This document shows, in pieces, positions 48,901-57,900 of a stretch of DNA of 64,000 nucleotides. The notes under the pieces are model-generated. The model had not been told where the DNA came from, searched no databases, and was given only the letters and a program-made list of their open reading frames with translations. The position numbers were made by a program, and so were the translations under genes. The stretch's first letter is position 1. The number at the start of each line of letters is the position of its first letter. The stretch covers positions 930,001 through 994,000 of the forward strand of contig NZ_CP037452.1 of NCBI RefSeq assembly GCF_007754425.1, given 5' to 3'. This stretch comes from Gimesia fumaroli (GTDB lineage: Bacteria > Planctomycetota > Planctomycetia > Planctomycetales > Planctomycetaceae).

Positions 48901-51900
48901 TTTCCGTTAGGGTATCCTGGGCTGGGGGTTGAAGTGAAGACGAACGACGCCTCGGATTCCGTTTGCACAACCAGATTCGGAGAAGCAGGGATGGGAGTGC
49001 CGCCAAAGTGATTGACAGGCGGATCATTCGCAGCATCAGTTACAACAATTGTGAATGCTGTCGTCAGGTCGTCACGGTTTGGCTGCAGGTCGTTGCCGGC
49101 CAGGTCTTTGATGCCGATGATATTATTCGTTGGATCATTGATGTCGATGAAGTCGGTATTGCGGACATCAATGGTATAAAGCGTGTCAAGGCTGAAGACA
49201 CCGGCAATCGAAGTGAAAATGGCTTCGTTGGTATTGGAATTGTAATTGAAGAGATAATCTGTGCCTTCAATCAGAGTGCTTTGCGTGGAACTTGTTGTGG
49301 CTGTTAAAATAAATTGTGATGAATTCACCAGTGAATCATCAACGCCGATACCGGAGTCACGTAATTCCACAATCATGGTTGTGAACAATTCCGGATCCGC
49401 AATGTAAACTTCAGTTAAATCGTCGTCGAGGTCAACGTCATTGGCGTCATTGTCCTCGGGCAAAGTAATTCTGGCTGTAGGGCCAACGAAGTCTGCCCGC
49501 TCAATAGCACCACGGTCTTTAAAGATATTTGAACCCAGGCCAGGAGGCGGAGTTTGAGTCGGGTCATCAATACGCAATTGCCCGAACGCGTCATAGTCGG
49601 GGGAGAAAATGTCCGAATTTGGCATTCCCACAGGATCTTTGACATCGACAAATTCGGGACGATCAGAAAGACTGTTCAAGGAACTATCGATCGCCTTACT
49701 GTTATCTGCCAGGTAGAAGTTTCCTTGTTCTGGGTTTACAAACAGCGGGTCTGCATCAGTAAGCTGGATCGCATTTGTACCAAGTGTTCCGGTGCTGTTA
49801 TTGCCTTTGAAAACGGTAGCGCCAACCACATTCGGGATGCCTGCAGGCGTCTGTAGATCGATCGCGGTTCCAGTATTGGCGATCACATTATTCAAAATAG
49901 TTGTGGTGGCATAATTTTCAACCAGAATACCCCGTCCTGCAGGAGTAATTGCATTCGCGGTTACATCTGCACCAGACGAAACAAAGGCGCTCGCGTCTAA
50001 GATTGTGAACGGACCTGCGTCCAACATTTCTCCGACAGGTACAGGATCGAGTAATTGAGCGCCTGGAGCCTGAAGAGGATAGTTGTCGGCGGCGTTGAGA
50101 TTGACAACGTAGCCCAAGTCTGCCAAGCTCCCAATTGTGATCGTACTGATCGGATTTGCGACACCCGAATTCAAGTATCCGGTCATCAATTCATTGTCCA
50201 GATCCGATTCCCGCCAGTGGCTACCAAATGTACCACCACCGCCCGTATTAGCGACAGGAACATCAACCACACTACGGCCCAACAAGGCATTGTATTGCGC
50301 AATCGCCTCGGGGCCGACAAATCTTGGGTCTGTTGTGCCAAGGTCGATGACTAAACCGAGGCTTTGCCAGATTGTACCAATTCCAATCACATGTCCCATT
50401 TCATGCAGAATTACATCAACCAGTTGGCCACTGGCTTCTAAAGCTGCAATATCTGCACTGTCAAACCGCATAACACCTGATGCAGGAATGAAAGAACCAT
50501 TGCGAACAGTTCTTGGTCCAGCTGATCCAAGGATACCACCAACACCGTCAATGAAGGGAGCACTGGCTTCAATTACGAGGTCGTCGACAAGGCCAAAACC
50601 TGCCACCATTACATCAGGAACATCCCCTAGAATAATTTCGCTCCAACGGGCAGCTGCCTGCTGGAATATCGCCCTTTGACTAGCAGTGAGACTTGAGTCT
50701 GTAAAGACGACATCAATGGAGTATTCAGACAAAGGCGCTGGTCCCGAGTCTGTAATTTCACCACCAGAAAGGGTGTTGTTTACGACTTTGGTGTAAGAAA
50801 CAGCAGCGGGGTTGTCTGCGACGTTACTATTGTCATCCCCACTGACACGAATTCCGCCTTCCCCCGATGTGTAATCGACGATCACATTATTCTGCACAGT
50901 CACGCCGGGAGCGAAACCGAGCCCCCCATTGAAGAGATAGGGGTCGTCAGGATCAAAAGGTTGTCCGAAGATATCATAGGAGTCGTTCAGGGAAGGTAGA
51001 TTTCTCACGCCACCCGCTTGAGAGCGGAGACTAAAACCTGTCTGACCCGCGCCCACCATTTCACGTTGGCCCGCGTCTATGTTGATTCCATATTCAGACG
51101 CACTTCTGATGGTGTTCGACTCGATTAGAATATGCCCCTGCTGCCGTTCCAGGTTCCGGTCACCCAGTTGGTCATTGAGGGTATCACCTGCTTCAATGAT
51201 CTCTCGCACAAGGCGATCATTCGTGTCGAATTGCGATTGAATTTGCAGATAGGATCTCAACCCACTCTCAGGGGGCGTTGCGTATTGTGTCCCACTTCGA
51301 ATTTCTAATTGATAGGAACCTTCCAGTAGTGGGATGGGAGCCTCAAAAGCATCATTTTGAGGTAGATTATAGAAGTTAGTCTGGTTTGCCTGAGCGCCGG
51401 TGACCATTTCGCCCCGCTCTGCAAAACCGATGATAATATCATCGATATAGAAGCCTTCGTGGTCATTGTTCTGTGCCTGCAGATTTCTGTCAGGATCCCC
51501 AAACTGATCCCCGTTCATTTCCCCACCGGGAGATGAGGCATCTGCATTGATAGTAGCCGATGTGCTGAAATCAAATCGCAGTGTAAGATCGCCTCGATTA
51601 ACAAATTCTGACAGGTCGACGCGTGCCTGACGCCAGACTCCGGTGTTGTCAAACATTTCCTGAACACGCTGGTTCCCATTTGGCGCCCCTTCTCTGTTAG
51701 ACGCGGAGATGAAGTTCGACAGTTCTCCGGAATTAGGGTCTCGCGGATCTGCCAAGTCGGAATTATTGGTGGCTAACTGTTCCCAACTGACTCCACCGTC
51801 ATCTGAAATAAAGACGCGAGCGGCATCTCGCATGAGGTTATTGTCAACTGTATTCGCGTTTTCCGTTTCCAGAAAATAATTGAAGTAGAGTGTCGGAAGA

Positions 51901-54900
51901 TCTGTGGCTTTATAACCATCCAAGTTGAAGGAAGTTGATTCCAGAGATCCATGCGCACCACCAGCGATATTATAGTTGTCTCCGATTTCATTATTGGTGG
52001 AGAGGTCAGACTGGAATGCCTGAGATATGACACCGTATTGTGCATCAGTATCATATCGGATGTATTCCTGATTATCCGGAGTAGTACCGCTCCATTCTTC
52101 AAAACCAAAGTAGAAGCTGGCTCCCCCTTGCGATTCAGTCTGTGCCAAACCATTAGGAAACTGAGCTGGAAAAGTCACTGGAGTAGGGAATGCAGTTCGG
52201 ATAGAACGATCAGTATCCGTTCTGGTCTCGTCAAAGGTATTATTAATGCCGTGACCTGAATCATCATTTCGTTGGAATGTAGGATGCCAGAGATTGAAAT
52301 CCAGCGGCGAGAAGGCCAAGCCAGTCACGCCTCCTACACCTACATTGATATGATCTACGCCTCCAGCAAAGACATCAATTAGAGTGTCATCTCCGCCACC
52401 GATCGTTAAGTTGAGCCCAGGGTCAATGACTTGACTCAAAATGATCTCTGCTGGCGTACTTCCTGAAGGGTCTATGGCATACAGATTCCCTGTATCAGTA
52501 ATCGCAAACAGATAATTCCGGAACGCACCATGGTTCAGGTTTTGTGGTGCTGCGGTCAAGCCAACAAGCGTTCCGTCAATCTGTCCAGATAAATCGACAC
52601 CGCTCACGGCTCCAACTTCACGCCTTGATCCACTCGTTTGATTGATGGTCAAAAATTGACCAGTATCAGTAACGGCATAAAGCTGTGATTGACTGGCAGT
52701 CGCATTGATTCCTCGATACGACATGCCTGTAATTAAGCCATACATGTCCCGATCAATATCACCTCGCACGGTAAATTGAGCGTTTGTTGGATTGCCATTA
52801 TTAAATTTGTTATCACCAGCATCTCCATTGTTTGGATTTCCCTGGTAGATTGTTGTGACATCGTCACTCGTGTCAGTTGTGCCTTTAAAGTCGTGGACAG
52901 CATAAAACAGGTTATAATTTACAGAGCTAGCACCTAGTGCGGTGGTTAATCTTTCAAAAGCGAGAGCGCCTACGTTTTGTGTGGTTAACTGAACTGGATC
53001 AGTTGAACCAGTCGTTGGAGGATCAGGAATTCCATCATTAAATGAATTGATAGTTGATGCATTCCCGGCATTAAGTTCTCGAAGACGGCCTGCTGTATTA
53101 TTTCTAAGTCCTGCGACGCTTTCATAACTGTAAAGGCGACCATCCGAGCGAATGGTGATATCTGCAGTTCCTGTTGCTAACGCACCTACATCAATGGTCC
53201 TGTTTTCATTAAACGCATCAGAAACATGGCCATCAAAGGGATCTACAATTCGGAGCCGAGTGCTTTGTGAAACATAAAGATTCACATCTTCCAGACTGAA
53301 TCCAGTTACGTTTGTTGATAAAGTCATCGTGTTCGAAATATCGAAGATTCCATTGGATTCTTCAGGAACAACAAGTGAAGTATTTTCTGTTAGGGAGTTT
53401 CCTGTAACATAACCACTGAAGCCAATGTGATCTTCCACAATCCGCTTGACTGAGCTAACAGGTTCCAGGCGAATCTGAGTGTTGAGCGCGTTTGATTCAA
53501 AGGTAGCATTAAGGGCTTCAGGCAGGCGTGCATTGGATGAAATCGCGACATGGTAGCGGAAAATTTCCAAAGGATTATCTGTTGGGTTGGATGCAGGGAG
53601 TTGTGCCGTACCGATATAGGGGTCTAGCTTCCCAAAACTTCCTCTAGATAAGTCTTCGGTATCACCATCGGCCTGATCATCATCAATATCCGAATCACGG
53701 CTGACTAAAATTAGTTGGCCGTCATTATTAAAGATCGAGATTGTCGTATCTGCTCGGCTTAAACCATCAGCATAATCGATATCAAAGATCGTTGAGAAGG
53801 TTTTCGCTGCATCACTGCTACCGCCAATTACCTGAATCAGGTCATAGCCCATTTCAAAGGTGTACCAGTCCACGTCTGAAGCATCGTGTAGCGTGCCGGA
53901 TACGGAGAGCGTGTTCCGGTCGCTTGTCAGCAAATTTCCCAGTCCCTGGGCATCGTCGAGTGTATTATTGTTTTCGTTGGAGGAGACGGTTGTGTCAGGA
54001 TCGTCTTTTTTCTCTGATGATTCACCCAAGAGAGGCGAGTGTGCGGGCTGTCCTAATACTTCAATACCATTGGTGGGATAGCGAATATCGGCGTAGCGGA
54101 CAGTGGAACCCGGTTTTTCGTCAACCTGGCGGAGACGAACTTGCATCTGGTATTGGCCTGATGTCAAACCACCTTCGCTACGGACCCGTACAAAGTAAGT
54201 GCCGACTGCTCCCGTTCCGGATGGATCAGGAAGTTCCACACTGAAACCAGCGTCATTGATGTTTTGCGAGTAAAAATCGCCCAGCAGGTGGTCTGTTTGC
54301 AGAAGTGGATCTGCTGAGCCAGTAAAGGTGCCTGCAAACGAGTCAAGTGAGGATGCGATAACAGTCCCAAAAATGTCGATTAGTTCGACCGTCGTATTTA
54401 ATGATGATGAAGTACGATCAATGTCGATCCAGATCCGGGTGCCTGCTGTTGCCTTGAAGCTGTAGACATCGACATCATCGGGGGCATCGGCGCTGATATT
54501 ACCATGTACTTCGAAGCCCAGGGCTCGGTTCTCATCACCACTGACTTCATCCGGGGCTAATTCTCCCAAGTTTTGTGCAAAGCCGGGATTGCTGTTGGTA
54601 TCGACGCCGCTGGTATTGTTGCCTTCAGTTTCAAAGCGAACGACCACATTGCGGTCATTGCTGTATCGGTCCAGGCGGATGCTGCGCCAGTCGCCGGCAG
54701 AAGGGGTGGAGCCGCTACCGTCATTATTGGTATCAGTTTGTGGAGTTCCATCGGGAGTGAAGCTGGCTCCGACAGTATCATCCGCCAATGAAGTGAGTAC
54801 GACGGGGAAGCCTGGTTGACCAATGATCTGGACGGTACCACCGATACGGTCATTGATGTCCAGAGGAACGCCATTGGCAGTAAAACCGGCCGTAGAGCCG

Positions 54901-57900
54901 GCCAATTTGACAACAAGGCCTTCATCAATATTGCTCTGCAATCGGATGCCACTGAAGGTGTGATGTTGATTGACCTGAATTTCATCACGTAGAATATGCA
55001 CGATATCGGTGTCGTCCCAGATCGTTTCCGTATCGAGCAGTGCCGCCCGCACTTCCATGCCGTTCAGGCCATTGTCTTCCATACGGTTCAGGCGAACCAG
55101 GGCGCCGTGATTGTCAGGGTACTGAGTGTATGCTTGAGTAAATCCGGTTGAACGACCGTAGTCGGTTTTGAATTTGTAGTTGAGTGAGTTGGCATCAATA
55201 CTCACAACCGTTCCGTCGTTATGCTGGAAGATATTATCGACGATAATAGGCTGGGCACCACGTACAAAAATCGTGGCGCTGTCATTGTTACCACGTCCAT
55301 TCCGGTTCGAACCGGTCTGGCCACTTGCATTATTTTCCAGAATGCTGTTGGAGATTCGAAACTCGGCCTGATGGACTTCAATGGCATTAAAGTTTGCAAA
55401 ACCCCCTTCGATAGGAACTAAGCCGCCGGCGTTCGTGATTAAAGCATGATCAATACTGCCAGAAGAGGCAGCGTTAAGAATGATCCCCCCCCAGTTGCCC
55501 TTTCCGTATGGCAGGTCGTCAGGGTCCGATGTATCAAAACCATCGTTGGATGTATCAAAAGTGGTTCCTGCACCGTAGCGATCATCACTGAGTGAGGTAA
55601 AGATAATCGGGTTTTCTTCTGTCCCTTCTGCAATCAGTTGAGCACTGCCACGTTCTGCTTCAATCCGTGCTCCTGACAGTTTGACGACAGTGCCCGCATT
55701 GATTTTGAGGCGGCCATTGATTGACTCAGCTCCATCGACCAGTTGTCCCCCCGGCGCACCATAAATTTGCAGGTTTTCCGTGATGACATGGGTGAGGTCA
55801 TCGTTGAAGATACCGGGAACATCCAGCTTATTAATCGTGTTGCCAAATGCGGTGTTGATGCGAACGAATAAACCATTCACACTGTTGTCAAAAATCTGAT
55901 TGTCAAAGATTTCCAGTCCATAGCGATCTTTGATGAAGGAACCCTTTTCAAAGCGGCTGTCCTCGAAGCTGCGAGGATCTGCTGAAATTGCGGAATCGGC
56001 GTTACTGAAGATTGTGTTTTGCCAGATAGTGGGCCGCGCTGATTCAGCATGAATGGGAGAGAAAGTCTGTAAAATGGAATTTACAGAAACACTTCCGCCA
56101 CCGTAGCTGATACTGGCATTATTGACCGAGTTCAGGAAAACCCCGAAATCTTCAAGGTCGGAATCAGCACGGAAGACAATACCGCCCCAGTCACCACGGT
56201 TAGCCCCATCGCTCAGGCCATCATCATCCCCTCCAATCGCATCGTTTCCGTAGGCAGTCAAGTGAACTTGATTGTCAGGGGTTCCTAAAATTTGCAGTGC
56301 ACCTTGACTACGATCATCAAGAATGTCATTAGAACCGACCTCAATATTCGCTTTTTGTAATTTGATGATAGCGCCCTGATCAACCATCACTGTTACGTTC
56401 TGTGGAATCTCAAAGGTAGCGCCATCTTCTAAGGGCTGGAAGGAGTCATTGAGACCAATCAGATAAGCCTCATTGTCACCAATGGTGCTGATATCGTTAT
56501 CAGTTCCTCCATTGCCGACAATTCGGACAATTTTTGTCGTACCGGGAGTACCACCTGAGAGAGGATTATTATTTAACTCAACCTGATTGAGCGCTTTCTG
56601 GATATTATTAAAAGGATTAGATAGACTGCCATCAGCTCCCAGTTCTGGTGCGGTTTTATCAACAAAGATGGTATTTGTATCAGTACTGGACTGGAACCAG
56701 AAATCAAATACACCCCCCGGTGTTCCATCTGCATCGCCGTCTAAAGCGACTCCTGTCGCATCAACCATGACCGAGCTTATCGGGGGGGCTGGGGTGAAAT
56801 TAATATCGAGAGTATATTCGCCATCAGTGCGACCGCCGTAACCAGAGTCAGAGACAGTTGGATCGAATTCCGTGTTTCCAACACTCGTGACGGCCAGATA
56901 GTAGGTTCCTGCTTCCAGTTCCAGGTCCAGAAAGGCATCTTCCCCGAAATAATCATCATTTCGTGCAACGACTTCAAAAACCCCCATTGGATCTTCTCGA
57001 TAGAGGGTTAAGACACTATCGAGAAAACTCTTTGTGGGTGAACGATCTGCTGTAATTTCTGCGGTAAACCGCCCTGCGTCATCTAGCTGAAATTTATGTA
57101 GATCGATGTCGTTACTCAAAGCCGGATGAATTCGGTTGAGATGTGTGATGTCGTAGTTGGTGGGGAAGATCCGTTCTCCGGGTAGGGGGACTGCATCTTC
57201 CTCTTCAGCAGACCCCATGATTGAAGGCAGGTCGTAAGAGTGTCCGAGTCCAATAGCGTGGCCAATTTCATGAAGGGCAGTCGTGAACCATCCCCCACCA
57301 TAGGGGCTGTCGCCCCAATCTCTAGTGCCGTTCATAATGGCCATAGTGCTGTCGGCGATACCACCGGGGGCCGTGGGAGGTATGGCCTCATCAAGCGCGC
57401 GGACATCACCGGTGACGATGGCTATGCCGCTACCTGTGGTTTCTTGTACCTCAAATCCCGCTAGAAAACTGTAGAGTTCAAAAATCTCTCGGGCACGTTG
57501 TTTCTGGTTTTCGGTGATTTCATTATACAGTTCGATCCCGAAACTATTTGTGAAATAGACTTCCGGGAAATAAAATTCAATTGTGGGAATAGGGGCTACC
57601 GCTAAAGGGTCTGTACCGGTTCCTTCTGGTCCTTCAATGTGTTGTTCGATTGTAATTTCACGATGTCCGGGCTCGTCATTGCCGCCAGGGAGCGGTGGCT
57701 GGTTGATTGCCTGTGGTGTGATTGCTTCGTTGATTTGAATTGTCTGGGTTGTCAATGTACCGAGATCATATGCTGTGTTGAAGCTGGAATTGTCATCATC
57801 GGCAACACTGACCACATCAGCTGGTTCAAAATTAGGAGTTGCTTCCTCACCAATTCTCAAGTGGTAAGTACCATCGATGATTGGATCTTGAAAAGTGAGT

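Noticed and set aside
53741..54244. A 167-codon forward frame opposite the giant gene
   Set aside because: It is a shadow of the reverse-strand PPC-like region; there is no coding signature.
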